Shown: positions 10,767 through 21,410 of the stretch, piece by piece
How positions within the stretch are numbered: position 1 is the stretch's first letter
Layout: the number at the start of each line of letters is the position of its first letter
Source: Glaciozyma antarctica PI12
Taxonomy: Eukaryota; Basidiomycota; Microbotryomycetes; Kriegeriales; Camptobasidiaceae
Assembly: GCA_002917775.1 (NCBI GenBank)
Contig: KZ627158.1
Location: 16,745-80,744, forward strand
Length of the DNA: 64,000 nt
Direction: 5' to 3'
Position numbers and translations under genes: made by a program
The notes under the pieces: model-generated
Database searches by the model: none
What the model was told of the DNA's origin: nothing
Seen by the model: the letters and a program-made list of their open reading frames with translations, nothing else

Positions 10767-12008
10767 CTACAGCTTCGCGCCGAGCTTCTTGAACGTAGGC
10801 GGCTTCTTCGTTGCGAATCTGCGTTCAGCCACTGATCAGCTTCGTGCGTCGCAGGATCGGGGAACGAGTGGACGTACGCCTGGAACGCAGCGGGCAGGTC
10901 GTCGGCTTGGAGCATAGCCTGCGTCCTCGTGAGTCAGTTCTGATCGTGGAGAACGAGGGGGGAAAAGAGTGTACCATGTTCCTGCGAAAATCCTCGTTAG
11001 AAAGCGAGAGAGAGAAGGATGAGAGAGAGGGCTCACCAAATCTTGGTGTACTGCAGTCCCTCCTCGACGCCATGATCACGCGAATAGTTGAGCAGGTGCT
11101 TAGTCCCGAGCGTCGCAATCGGGCTTTTCGCTGTCACCACAACCACATCAGCTCCTCTCAACTACGTAGCGAAAGCGCACTCACAAGCAATGACCTTGGC
11201 CAACTCCAAACTCGCAGCAAGGACTCCCTCCATCCCACCCGCAACGACCTTGGAAACCAATCCCAACTGGAGAGCTTCAGTGGTACCAAAGTTGCGAGCG
11301 GAGAGAGCGAGTTCGCGCATGAGGGAGTCGTTGCCGATCTTGTTGGGGAGGCGCTGGAGGGATCCAACGTCTGCAGCGAGTCCGACGTCGACTTCCTTTC
11401 GTCAGGTGCGTGGTTAGCTCTTTCATTCGTTCACACGAATCGACAGAAAGACGCACTTTGATAGAGAAGGTGCTCCCCTCCGCCGCGTACCTGATATCGC
11501 ACGCCGAGGTGATATCGATCCCTGCTCCCAAGCACATTCCATGCACGGCCGCGATCACAGGTTTATCACACCTCTCAATCGCTGACACGGCATCCTGCAA
11601 CTCGCCGATGTGCTGTCGCTCCTCATCAGCTCCTTCCTCCACCAGCTGAGGATGAGACGAACCTCGCGAAGAACAAGCGCCGTACGCCCTGGATCCGTTC
11701 CACTCATGTGTGCGATACTGCTCTCCCTACTCGCACGCATCAGCCTCCCTCCCCGCGCTGCTCAAAGGAAGAACGCACGTGAGATCCAACCCCGCCGTGA
11801 ACATCTTGACGAGCCCGCTGGCGAGCACGACGACGCGGACTTCCGGGTCGACGGAAGCGACGTCAAAGTGGGCGCCGAGCTCGAACCAGAGGGTGTTGTT
11901 GAAGGCGTTGACGGGGGACCGCTGCATGGAGAGGAGGAGGACGTAAGGGGATGGGAAGGAGGCGGCGATGTGCTGGGTTGGGTAGGTGGCGGGAGTGGTA
12001 GGGGTCAT
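10767..12008 (-). CDS. Delta3,5-delta2,4-dienoyl-CoA isomerase (ECH1-like, peroxisomal)
   Basis: Crotonase-fold enzyme that shifts double bonds in 3,5-dienoyl-CoA during beta-oxidation of unsaturated fatty acids. Start ATG 12008 (MTPTTPATYPTQHIAASFPS). Exons give MQRSPVNAFNNTLW, FTAGLDLT, CDKPVIAAVHGMCLGAGIDI, CDIRYAAEGSTFSIK, EVDVGLAADVGSLQRLPN, NFGTTEALQLGLVSKVV and the C-terminal exon. The three acidic residues known for rat ECH1 are present (Asp in GAGID, Glu in KEVDVG, Asp in AADVG). The last exon ends KLGAKL before TAG 10769-10767, and AKL fits a type 1 peroxisomal signal. A general enoyl-CoA hydratase is the alternative, but the GLAADVGSLQRLP block favours the isomerase. Confidence 0.88.
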
Positions 12009-12260
12009 GCTGGGCTGTGCTTGCTGTGGTCGTTGAACTGGCTGAAGGGGCGAGGTGACGGGAGAAGGGAGAGAAGGGAGGAGGGCCAGCTCGGGTACTT
12101 GGCACTCTGAGCCGGCCCAGAGTTGTTTGTTTACTCTCGACTTTCCTGAAGCTCTTTCAGCCGTTCTGAATCGTCGGACAAACGAGTAATATAGGGAGTA
12201 TCAACAGCGAAGAAGTCTCTCAGCTCCCAAGCGATCCCCCCCCCGCCCCCTCGGACCTCC

Positions 12261-13472
12261 TCACTCGTCGCTCTCGCCCCTTAGCTCCTGTCGCCGAGCA
12301 ACCCTCAGCACCTCATACCCCGTAGCTGCCACCCCAACCCCCCTCTCCTCGCACGCATCCAAAACCAAAACAATCCCCGTTCCCCCATCCTCCCCCTCCC
12401 CGTCCCACGCAACAGCAAACACCATGTCCCGCAACTGGTCCGCCTTGTTCGAAAGAACGTAGTCGAGGAGAGCGGCAGAGGGGATGGCGTAGGTCGATAA
12501 ATCGAGAGAGTGGAGAGAGGGAGGCCAGGAGATGGCGCACGCTTCGGCGAGCGAGGGAGAGGGGTCGGCGACGTCGACCCGGTTCACGAGGCAGAGGTGG
12601 CGGAGGGAGGTGCAGTCCGAGAGAGGAAGAGGGTTTCGAGGGCCGGAGCCGAGAGGGCGACGAATGGTGAGGTCGTGGAGGGAGGTGAAGGCTGCGAAAT
12701 CAATGTCGGCCGACGCGGGGGATTCCTGGAGTTCGAGCGTGCGGAGGGTCGAGGTCGAAGAGGCGAGGAGGAAAGCGAGTTTGGCGCGCGAGGCGTGAGT
12801 GATGCCGAGGGAGAGGAGGTGGAATGTCGGTGGCGAGCCGAGGAAGTGGAACGATTCCGAATGAGTTTAGAAGCCGAGATCCTTAAGTTGGTCCTGCGAG
12901 CGCAACAGGTCGCCAATCTCGTCCTTCCATTCTCCTTCCATGCTCCCGTCGAGCACTTGCAGCTTTCGTAGCTTCGTCCCGCATGCCGCCAATGCCGCAG
13001 ACGCCGCCCGAAGTTCAGCGCCGTCCAACCCGCGAAGCGCAAGGCTGCTGAGACGCGGACAGATCCGCAACAGCGTGCCGAGGATCACAGGAGGAGTTTC
13101 GACTGCCGAAAAGTTCGAGTACCCTGTCCAGTAGTGGAGTCTGACCTCCTGAACCTCGTTGTCGAGATGTGGGTAGAGTACCAGCGATCGCAAGAGGTCT
13201 CCCGCATCGTTCTCCAACCGGTGGCCCTCAGGAACGTTCGCCGAGTCGACCTCGATGCGCTCTCGACGTCCATGATTGTTCCGTTCCCTCGGCTCAAAGC
13301 AAATGTCGAGCGAGCGGTACAGGGTGGCTCGCGCCGGTCCGAGAAAGCTTCGCGAGACGAGGCAGCAGGCGCAAAGGTCATGGAGTCCGAAGCTCCTCCG
13401 GAAGAGCATGTCGAGGATAAGGTAGGAGAATATGTCCGCGAGGATTTCGGTAGGAAAGACGGGGAGGGACAT
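12261..13472 (-). CDS. F-box/LRR protein with an in-frame TAA (possible pseudogene or broken allele)
   Basis: Start ATG 13472-13470 (MSLPVFPTEILADIFSYLI) opens an N-terminal F-box, then LHDLCACCLVSRSFLGPARA and LRR-like text (ICPRLSSLALRGLDG, LRKLQVLDGS) to DQLKDLGF, where TAA occurs at 12869-12867. The same frame stays open for 201 more codons to TGA 12263-12261 and still reads like LRR protein (FHFLGSPPTFHLLSLGI, LRTLELQESPASADIDFAAF, SLHDLTIRRPLG, SLHSLDLSTYAIP). So either translation stops after about 200 residues, or the stop is an error or a disabling mutation. F-box proteins usually recruit substrates to SCF ubiquitin ligases; the target is unknown. Homologous in its N-terminal half to the gene at 62457-63524. 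No introns are apparent. Confidence 0.65.
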
Positions 13473-14464
13473 GGCGGAGGAGCGGCGAGTGTCGATGAGA
13501 AGGTGGTTCGCGGGGAGGACCGGGGTGAAAAGTAGTAGGTCCGCTATCTCGTGGAACGTGAGGACGCCTGCTGTGCAGGGGAACATCATCAGCGCACGGC
13601 TTTGGGAGCACCGGTGCGGAAGGTCGAAGGCCGGCGGGGAGAGCAACCCGCCCAGGTCGCCTCCTTGGTTCCCTCGGGCGCCGCAGCGTCTAGAGTCCAG
13701 CTCCAGAGTCAGCCCACCCTCGCAGAGTGCAGAGACCTCTTTGGCTTGAAGCGTAGCTCCGATTCAGCTGCCCTCCTCCTCTCGTGCTCCCCCGCGCGAT
13801 CCTTTCCCACGCCCCTTCCTCCAGTTTCGCCAGGTCCTCAACGTACCTCTGAGTTGTTCTAGGCCACGAAGCACTCCGTTTCCGTAGCTGGGAGCGCTCG
13901 CGAAGGTGGAAAGCCCCGCCAAGTTCGCGAGAGTGAGGGAGGTCGGTCGAGCGGTCGAGCTGCGGGGGGGCCTGAGCGAGCGCGAGGGGTAGCGGAACGA
14001 CTGAGCAGAGCTAAGTCGTAGAGCTCCGATTGCTCCGGAGGTGGTAGCGAGTGCGCGGGTTGGCGGAGCGATGTGGCAGAGCATAAGAGGCGAATGGGTC
14101 GACGTCCGCCTCTTGTTCATCGACGCTCATCTCGCTCGCTGCTCTCTGCTCGTTCCTGCTCCCAGAAGAGTAACTGTAAGGGCTGAGCCCTTAATCTACG
14201 CCGTTGGAGCGTTCCTACCGACCCCTCCACGCTACCGGAGCTCCGTTCCTGCTTTCAAGTGGTGTGCAAGTGGTCGCGCTGGCGGCGCGTACGAAGGTGA
14301 GTCCTTCGATCGCCCGAGTCCTAGGCACAGCTAAGCAATCGCTCTCCCAGACCACCGACGAGCTGGCGAACGGCCGACACTCACGCGCAATCCATCCTCC
14401 CCGAGTGCGCTCCTTTGAGACCCGCGCAGGAAGGAAGCTGACCACCGCTCGCCTTTCTATAGCA
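13473..14464. promoter_or_regulatory. Divergent spacer between two F-box genes
   Basis: 992-nt head-to-head region presumably holding both promoters. Contains a G-run near 13966 and a 17-bp palindrome at 14177-14193. No convincing protein text on either strand. Confidence 0.45.
14177..14193. repeat. Perfect palindrome, 8-bp arms with a 1-nt centre
   Basis: The bases read taagggct-g-agccctta, a perfect inverted repeat about 270 nt before the ATG of the F-box gene at 14465. It may be a dimeric transcription-factor site; nothing else supports a function. Confidence 0.5.
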
Positions 14465-15406
14465 ATGCTTCACGCCAGTACTTCCTCCCACCTTCCTACC
14501 CTTCCCCTCCTCGGCCCTCTGCTCTCAGACGAACCCCTCCTCACGCTCCCTCCCGAACTCCTCGCCATGATCTTCGAGCAGCATCTCCTCGCCTCCCCGA
14601 CACAGAAAGATCTCGCCAGCCTCGCCGTCGTCTCTCGTACCTGGCTGGAGGCGGCTAGGGACGCCCTCTACGGTCGTCTAGACGTCTACGTCTACCTGAA
14701 TTTCCTGAGCTCCTACGACACTCGCACTGGCGCGACCGACTTTGACGGCCTGAAGCTTGCTCGAACGCTCGACGAGACCGGTTTCCTCGTCGGTTTGCTC
14801 TCTGGCCTTCCCCAACTCGAGCAGCTCTCCCTCAAGTTCTGCCAGGACGTCTCGGATTGGGACTTACCCCTTCCACCCTTTTCCCTCAAGTCGTTAGACA
14901 TTGGAAGCGGGCAGCCCGAGCGGTTTTGGTGGCTGTTAGGATCGTCGACGGAGACACTTGAAGACGTTAGGATGGACGCCCACACAACACTTGCCGTCTT
15001 CGACATGTCGCCCTTCGTTCGCCTCTCGTCTCTCACTGTCATGTTGCGCGACGACGAGCCGGGGCCGACCGATGCCTTCGAGATCATGCGGCTCAACGCA
15101 TGCTTGTCGCTCCGCACTCTCTCCTACACCATCGTCGACGACAACTACCGCAACTTCCTCCCTATCTTCCCCCTCCATCTCCGCCCTCCCTCCCTCGAAG
15201 CCCTCCGCCTCGACATCCCCTTTTTCGATCCGACCTCCGTCATCACCACATCCACTCGCAGCTCGCAGCGACGCTCAAGGAGCTCACGCTCCGCGGTCGA
15301 GGGAAGCAGTGGACGCTTGGGAATGTGGAGGAAAGTAGGATGCCGTGCGGCGCGCGGGGGATCGTCTTCAAACCTCTCGACTCGCTGTGGGAGTGGCCGG
15401 ACCTGA
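14465..15406 (+). CDS. F-box protein, frame broken near its 3' end
   Basis: Start ATG 14465 (MLHASTSSHLPTLPLLG), then an F-box (LLTLPPELLAMIFEQHLLAS, DLASLAVVSRTWLEAARDAL) and weak leucine-rich repeats (LPQLEQLSLKFCQDVSDWDL, FSLKSLDIGSG, LEDVRMDAHTTL). After FFDPTSVI (about 15235) the open frame turns into Ser/Arg-rich text and ends at TGA 15404-15406. In the +1-shifted frame convincing LRR text resumes (HSQLAATLKELTLRGRGKQW, GIVFKPLDSLWEW) and runs to TGA 15610-15612. A one-base indel near 15225-15262 is therefore likely; an intron cannot bridge so short a distance. Probably an SCF substrate receptor; substrate unknown. Confidence 0.65.
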   Translation: MLHASTSSHLPTLPLLGPLLSDEPLLTLPPELLAMIFEQHLLASPTQKDLASLAVVSRTWLEAARDALYGRLDVYVYLNFLSSYDTRTGATDFDGLKLARTLDETGFLVGLLSGLPQLEQLSLKFCQDVSDWDLPLPPFSLKSLDIGSGQPERFWWLLGSSTETLEDVRMDAHTTLAVFDMSPFVRLSSLTVMLRDDEPGPTDAFEIMRLNACLSLRTLSYTIVDDNYRNFLPIFPLHLRPPSLEALRLDIPFFDPTSVITTSTRSSQRRSRSSRSAVEGSSGRLGMWRKVGCRAARGGSSSNLSTRCGSGRT

Positions 15407-15999
15407 TCTCGAGAGCCCTTTCGGAGACGACGTGTTCTTTGATGACTAGGATGTGGATGGGAATAGTACGTGGCGGCGGGGATGTAGATAAATGGGAGGA
15501 GGAGGAGAACGTAGAGCAAAGCAGCTCTGTAAGCGAGTCAAACGAGAGCGAGAGAGCGAGAGAGCGAAGTCCCGGGCAGCACTGGCAGTACGGCGGGGTG
15601 AAAGAAAGCTGAGCCTGCCAGCGTTACACACTCTGGAAAGCTTGTTGAGCACCTGCACGCACTACTGGACGGACGAAAGCCGCAGGCGAGAGTCGCTTCG
15701 CGAGAATCGGCCCCTCCAGCGCACAGTGCTCTCTTCTGCTCCCCCGAGGTGTTTGCTACGCTCTCGTCTGGCAAAACGGCAGCCAGAAGCTCGACAAAAG
15801 CTCAACGTATTCAGCGAGGAGAAAAGCGGGTGGATGAAGCAGTCCACCTCGCTCGGCGCTTCGCACGAAACTCGACGACAGCTCTCGCTTCCGCAGCTCT
15901 TCTTCTCGCTCGAAAAAGCGGCATAACGCCCTTGTTCCATATCTATCCTCCACCCTTTTCGGGTCCCCATCCTCACGAAATCTACCTCGCTCCGCCGAT
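15407..15999. other. Convergent spacer, F-box gene / permease gene
   Basis: The first about 206 nt may be the true 3' end of the F-box coding sequence in the shifted frame. The remainder is 3' UTR-type sequence, with an (AG)-rich run near 15540-15570. No further gene seen. Confidence 0.45.
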
Positions 16000-18676
16000 C
16001 TACTTGTCCTTCTCCGTCTCCCCGACCCCGACCTCGACCTTCTTTCGGCCTTGGCTATCTTCCTCGGCGAATTTCCCCTCAGAAGCGTCGATGACCTGCG
16101 CGATCCCCCTCCGATTGAGCCACGTCTCCTCGGGGATGACAAAGTACGAAATGACGGCCATAACGGTCTGGTGTCTGCGTTAGCCCTACGCAAGAGAGGG
16201 CGAGAGGAGGACGTACGACGGCGAAGAAGATGACGCAGCTAAAGTTGAAGGTCTGGGGAGTGACCGGGAACACGTCTGCGCTGCGTTAGGACTCGCTTGC
16301 GAGCAGTTCGAGAGGCAGGACCTACAAGGCGAGAAGAGGACGCAGAGAACGAAAGCTGTGCGAGGAGTCAGCGCCGTTCGTGCGAGAGAGGGAGAGGAGG
16401 AGCGCACTGTTCCAGATGGCCGCGACGATGCAGAACGGGACTGAGAAGCGTCCGTTGCTCCATTTGGCGTTGGCGAAATCTCCGCGCGTAAAGATGAGGC
16501 GAAGGACGGGAATGAGAGCATCTGCAGACGTGATCAGCTTCGCTCGCTCCTTCACGAGAAAGTGAACGTACAGGCCGCAATAGTCGGCACTCCGCCGCAC
16601 GAAATGAGCGAAAGGAAGGCGACGTTACTCGGCAAGATCGTGCACAGCAAAACAGCCGCGACCTGCACGTCATCAGTTCCGCTCCAATCTCAGTACAAAG
16701 TAGGAGGGAACTCACGATACCGATGAAGATGACGGCGTTCCTGGGCTGCCCGTTGTGGTCGACCTTTCCGATCCAGTTCGACCCCGGGAGGATTCCGTCG
16801 CGCGCGATAGCGGAGACAAGGCGCGAAGCAGCCACGATAGCAATACTCATGTTCTGTGCGCGAGACGAGTCAGCAAGAACCACGTGCGAAGAAGGACTGG
16901 AGGCGCACGATGAAGAGCCCGATAATGGAAATGACGGTCATGAATAATCCTCCGGCGTGGCCGAGCGCAAGGTCGTAGATGAGGACGAACGGCTGAGGAG
17001 CGGCGAGGGTGAACAGGGTGTCCAAGCTCGGGGAGCAGAAGAGGAGGAGGATGAGGAGGGGCTGGCGCGAGTGAGAAGGTCAGCTGGCGTGCACGAGGGA
17101 CCGCGAGAGAAGCGACTCACAAAGCCCATAACTGCGCTGACGGCGCAAGACCAGAAGACGCCCCTCGCAGCAGCCTTGGAAGCATTCTTCGTCTCCTCGG
17201 CAATGTGACCCGCGGCGTCGAATCCGGTAAGGACGTACGCAGTAGACAAAAACGATAGCGTCCAGTTCCATCCCTCAGACTGTGGAGAAGCGGGGTTAGC
17301 TTGCGAACGTGCGGCTCGAAAGGGACGTACGGCGCCGGTACCATTGAACTTCTGCGTGAAGACCCATTTGGCGCTCTGGAATCCGTACGTCTTCGAGACG
17401 CCAATAGGCAGCCAGATGACGAGAAGGAGGTAGTCCAGAGTCATGATGATGAGCGAGACCTTGAAGATCCATGCGAGTTTGGCGGCTGGGATGCAAAAAT
17501 CAGTATTCACACTCGAGCCGAAGTAGCGAAAGGAACGCACGCGACATGCAGTTCGACAGGATGGCGAAGAAGAGGCACACTTCGGAGCAAATCCACACGA
17601 CAGCGCGAAACTTGATGTTGGTGTATTCGACGCCGTCGGGGAAGAACGTCTCGAAAACGACGAGCTCGCTCATCATGAAGTTGACGGTCGCTTGCGCGGT
17701 CGAAGCCACAAAGGATGTCCAGGCGCAAACGACCCACCACGCGACGAGGACGCCGAAGAAGCGACCGTACTTCTTTCCAGCAGCAGCGGCGGCCCAGAGA
17801 TCTGTAACGGGCGTTAGCTCGCGAACCAGAAAGGTGCGAACGGGACTCACAGATCGAGCCCGAGAGAGGAATCGAGGAGCAGATCTCGGCGAGGGAGGCG
17901 GCCGTAATAGACATGCAGATGGCAGTGATGATCCAGGAGCTCCACAACGCAGCAGGTCCTGCCGTACGGGTATCATCAGCTGGGAATGAAGGCGGCGGCG
18001 ACGCAGGACTAACCTCCGCTGTAAATTCCGGTCGAGAACAAGATCTTGATGCCTCCGACAAAGTAGAGTCCTCCGAAAGCCGATTGGAAGCTCTCAAACT
18101 GTCCCCAGGAGCGGTGGAGGGTCTGCGATGGGGAGCAGAAGGTCAGCTCGGGTTCCTCCCTAATCCCCCCAGCACCAAATTCTCCCTCCTCCCACAGTCA
18201 CACAACGGAACGTAACGCACCTGCTTGTAGCCCAGTGCATTCTTCATTCCCCAGAGATCGGGTCAGCTCATCCCTCTCTCGAAACACAACCATCGCAGCA
18301 CTATCCCTTCGCGCCCATTACGGCTGATCAGGTTCGGACGGTTTGATCTCAGCACCTCGAGCTTCTCCACCTGCACTCTTGCGAGACGCGGGCGGAAGAA
18401 GTAAACGAGGGCACCCGTAGTGCGGCGGCGATGCACGCGGTAGTCTCCCTTTCTCTCGTCGCTCGTGTCCACACAGGACTCGATGCGACAAGAAGAGTGG
18501 GAGAGCTGCCGGTGTAGTAGCGCGATAAACACAAGGTACGTTACCTCTGAGGATCGAGGGGGTGAAGGCTGATTGCGGTTGGGCGGAGAGGACGCTGCTG
18601 CGGTTTATCGGTGCGGAGTCCTCACGAGCTGAGCCTCGTCATCGTAGGAAGCGGCGTCTTCGTTCTTGCTGTCCAT
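16000..18676 (-). CDS. APC-superfamily amino-acid/choline-type permease
   Basis: Twelve-helix plasma- or vacuolar-membrane transporter of the fungal GABA/choline/biotin-precursor permease group (Uga4/Hnm1-like). Exon 1 is 51 nt (18676-18626, MDSKNEDAASYDDEAQL) and splices over a 384-nt intron to NALGYKQTLHRSWGQFESF. Then follow FGGLYFVGGIKILFSTGIYSG, WSSWIITAICMSITAASLAE (TM), YLWAAAAAGKKYGRFFG, LTGFDAAGHIAEETKNASKA (the conserved post-TM7 motif), NMSIAIVAASRLVSAIARDG, WIGKVDHNGQPRNAV and a charged tail ending VGETEKDK, TAG 16002-16000. At least ten exons. The GFDAAGHIAEET motif is diagnostic of the group; the substrate cannot be read from sequence. Confidence 0.85.
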
Positions 18677-19493
18677 TCTTGTAGTTGCGGGGCGGGGGGA
18701 GGGAGAGAGGAGAGAGAAAGATGAAAAGGGGCAGGGGCCCGAGCCCCAACGAGATCGAGATTTGGGGGGGCAACCTCCGCGGAGAGGGTTGGCCCTCTCG
18801 GCAGGCGAGATCTTTTTCCTCCCCTCCGCCCTCCTCTCGGCTCAAGAAGGGGGTTTGCTCCTCACTCGAATTCGTATGCTCTTCCATTTTTCTCTCGCTC
18901 GAGAGCAAGACGCTGGAAAGCGAGCGACGAGCTGAGCTGGTTCGCCTTCGCAAGCTCTCCCAGACACGTTCCGATTTCGCTCTCCCTCTGACTGCAATTG
19001 TGCGTGGTGAGTTCACCATTCCCTCGTTCACTCTACGCGCAAGTTGCGTTGCTCACAGCTCTGCGAGCGCAGTCACTGATTCCCCGGGCGCGAAGCCACT
19101 TCTTCCGTCCGTCGCAGTCTCGCTCCGGAGACCCTGAGGAGGCTCGCTGATTATTTGCCCTCGCAGAGCGCGGGAGCCAGATCAATTTGGCGAGAACAAG
19201 AGCCTGATCTCGCAGGATGCGGTGATTCGCGAACATCCCTGATCCGGCGGCGCTCCGGTGTGGTCTTCGAGCTGCGTTGCATTCCTCCCAACTCCTCCCG
19301 CCAAGTTACAGCTCTCAACTCCACCGGCGTACGTTTCTTCTTCCTCCCGAGACGCTCTTCAATTATGGAGAACTGCTACTAGCCGCGAAGGCGCTTCGCA
19401 GCTTCGATCAAACGAAGCTAATTCTTCGACTCCTGAGCTTGCTTGACCTTCACCCGCTGCCGCTCCTCCCTCTCTCTCTCCCTCTGCACCACC
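18677..19493. promoter_or_regulatory. Divergent promoter region, permease / hydrolase copy 1
   Basis: 817-nt head-to-head spacer. A CT-rich pyrimidine stretch precedes the hydrolase ATG (about 19465-19490), a G-run lies near 18763, and GA-rich sequence lies close to the permease start. No gene seen. Confidence 0.5.
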
Positions 19494-20856
19494 ATGCCCT
19501 TCATTGAGCTACCTTCGCGGCGCCTCCGTATCTTCTACGTTGCCAACCCAGTCGACCCCACCGCGCTCTCGATCACTGCTCTCTCCCCGCCCGAGTCTGG
19601 GGCTCTATTTCCAGGCCGACCAGTCCTCGTCATGCTGCATTCTGGGGGAAGTTCTCTCGCATGTTTTGGTGCCCAGGTGAGTAGCCGTGTTTGACGTTCG
19701 GGGAAGCTTCTGACGCCGTTCAGTTTTCGGATCCGAGGTTGCGAAATGCTTTCAACCTCATCGCTTTCGACACCCGGCTTCACGGACGAACAACTGGACA
19801 AGACGTGCCTTCTCATACAATTGAGGTGAGATGCACGGCCAAAAGCTGTATTCCCAGCTGACGAAACGGCGTTGCCAGGAGAACACGGAGGAGCTTCTCG
19901 AAGCGCTCGTAAAGTCCTCTTTCGCGTTGCTGCTCCAGGTTCTGATGTTCAGCGCTCCAGGACCACCTCAATCTTTTATCCTATTCACTTTTCGGCGAGG
20001 GTGCCAACGGCTGCAACGGGGCGGCCTGGATAGCAATCAAGAGGCCTGCAAAGGTCTATTCGGATCTCGCGTCGATTCCGAATTTTGGCTAATTCCTTCT
20101 TTGCAGGTCGTCAGTCTAGTCCTAGCTTCACCATGCTGGATGAACGAGTGCGTCTCTACCTCCACCCTCGCTTACTGCTGAATGCCTCCCCTCAGTCCAC
20201 CAGAAATTGTCGAACCCTACCTCGCTCTCCCCGAGTGGATCTGTGCCAATAAAGAGGGGAACGGAGATGGTTCTGGCGAACTTCCTGATGAGGCAGTCGG
20301 TGCGATAGAGGACTACTTTGTTGGCGGTCAAGAGCGATGCAGGGAGCAACGGATCTCGCACGCCGCCGCACTGCAATTTCGCTGTGAGTCCTCTCGCTCG
20401 CTCGCTTCTCCATCGACTGATTTTTCTTCTTTCTAAAAAGACGGCAAGGGTCATTCTTCACACGACGTGAGACACCTTCTCCGCTGGGGATCTCACCGGG
20501 TTCGTATTCCGCAGGAGCAGCTCGCCTCGATCACCGCACCTGTCCTCCTGCTTCAAGGCTCGGTGGATATGATCGTTTCTCCTCTCGCAGCTGTAAAAGA
20601 ATGGCAGCGGGACCTAACACAAGGTAAGCTGCTTGAGTCGGACTTTCTCTTTGCGCACTCATCACCTCGCTTCGACAGTTCCTGGAGGAGCGGAGCTTCA
20701 TCAAATTTCTGGTGCACCGCATTTGCTTCCATGGACAGATGCGGTGCGTCTTATTCTCGCCATTGTTATACAATGCTGAACCCGAAAACGCAGAACGTCG
20801 TCAATCGAATAGTGCTGGCGTTTGTTGCGAAGAGCGACGCGGAGCGAAAGCTTTGA
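19494..20856 (+). CDS. Alpha/beta-hydrolase, copy 1 of an inverted pair
   Basis: Start ATG 19494 (MPFIELPSRRLRIFYVANP). Exons give VLVMLHSGGSSLACFGAQ, FSDPRLRNAFNLIAFDTRLH, ENTEELLEALV, SLFGEGANGCNGAAWIAIKR, VVSLVLASPCWMND, PPEIVEPYLALPEWICANKE, LRWGSHRVRIPQEQLASI, VLLLQGSVDMIVSP (acid Asp), APHLLPWTDA (His) and NVVNRIVLAFVAKS, ending at TGA 20854-20856. It resembles 3-oxoadipate enol-lactonase-type hydrolases in fold order. Every intron position matches the paralog at 24805-26177 on the opposite strand. Around the expected nucleophile elbow this copy reads GEGANGCNG where the other has GEGASGSNA, so the catalytic residue may be Cys or lost. Substrate unknown. Confidence 0.75.
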
Positions 20857-21410
20857 CGGGGAGGGCAGCCTGGACTTGCAAGGTACATACCGTAATAGAC
20901 TCGCAGTTCAAGCATATGATATGTTTTCAGTTGTTCGAGAAAGGAGGGCCCGGGTAGCGACGGTAGAATCGAACGCAAGGTAGCTCTCAAAGGCGAGCGA
21001 GCTGGTATCGAGCTTCCTTCCTTCCAGCGCGTGGAGAAGCTCTTTCAAATTGATTTCTCTGGTGCTTTCCGCCATCGCAATCTCGAAGCACTGGCAGTCG
21101 TGGTTACTAATTCGGGAGGACCTGAGAGGACTCTTTCCCTTCTCCCTCTCGCAGCAAGCTTCAGCTGCGTTCTGTACAGCTCCTTCCGTTCAAGCTAAGT
21201 AGATTTTAGAACTACGAAAATCCTCCTGTGCAGCAGCACGAGCAACAACACCTAGAGAGACGAAGTCAATCGCGACGAGCGCGCGCGTCTCGGCGTGTCG
21301 ACTTTGGGCCTTTGGCTCACGCGACTTGGCTCCTCCAATCGCCCTCTCGACCCTCTCTTCGACCAGACGACTCTTCAAGGCCTTGCCGACGAACTCAGCC
21401 AGCACCAGCC
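20857..21410. promoter_or_regulatory. Spacer between hydrolase copy 1 and Ku70 gene
   Basis: 554 nt carrying the hydrolase 3' UTR and the Ku70 promoter. A CGACGAGCGCGCGCGTCTCG stretch occurs near 21275. No gene seen. Confidence 0.5.
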
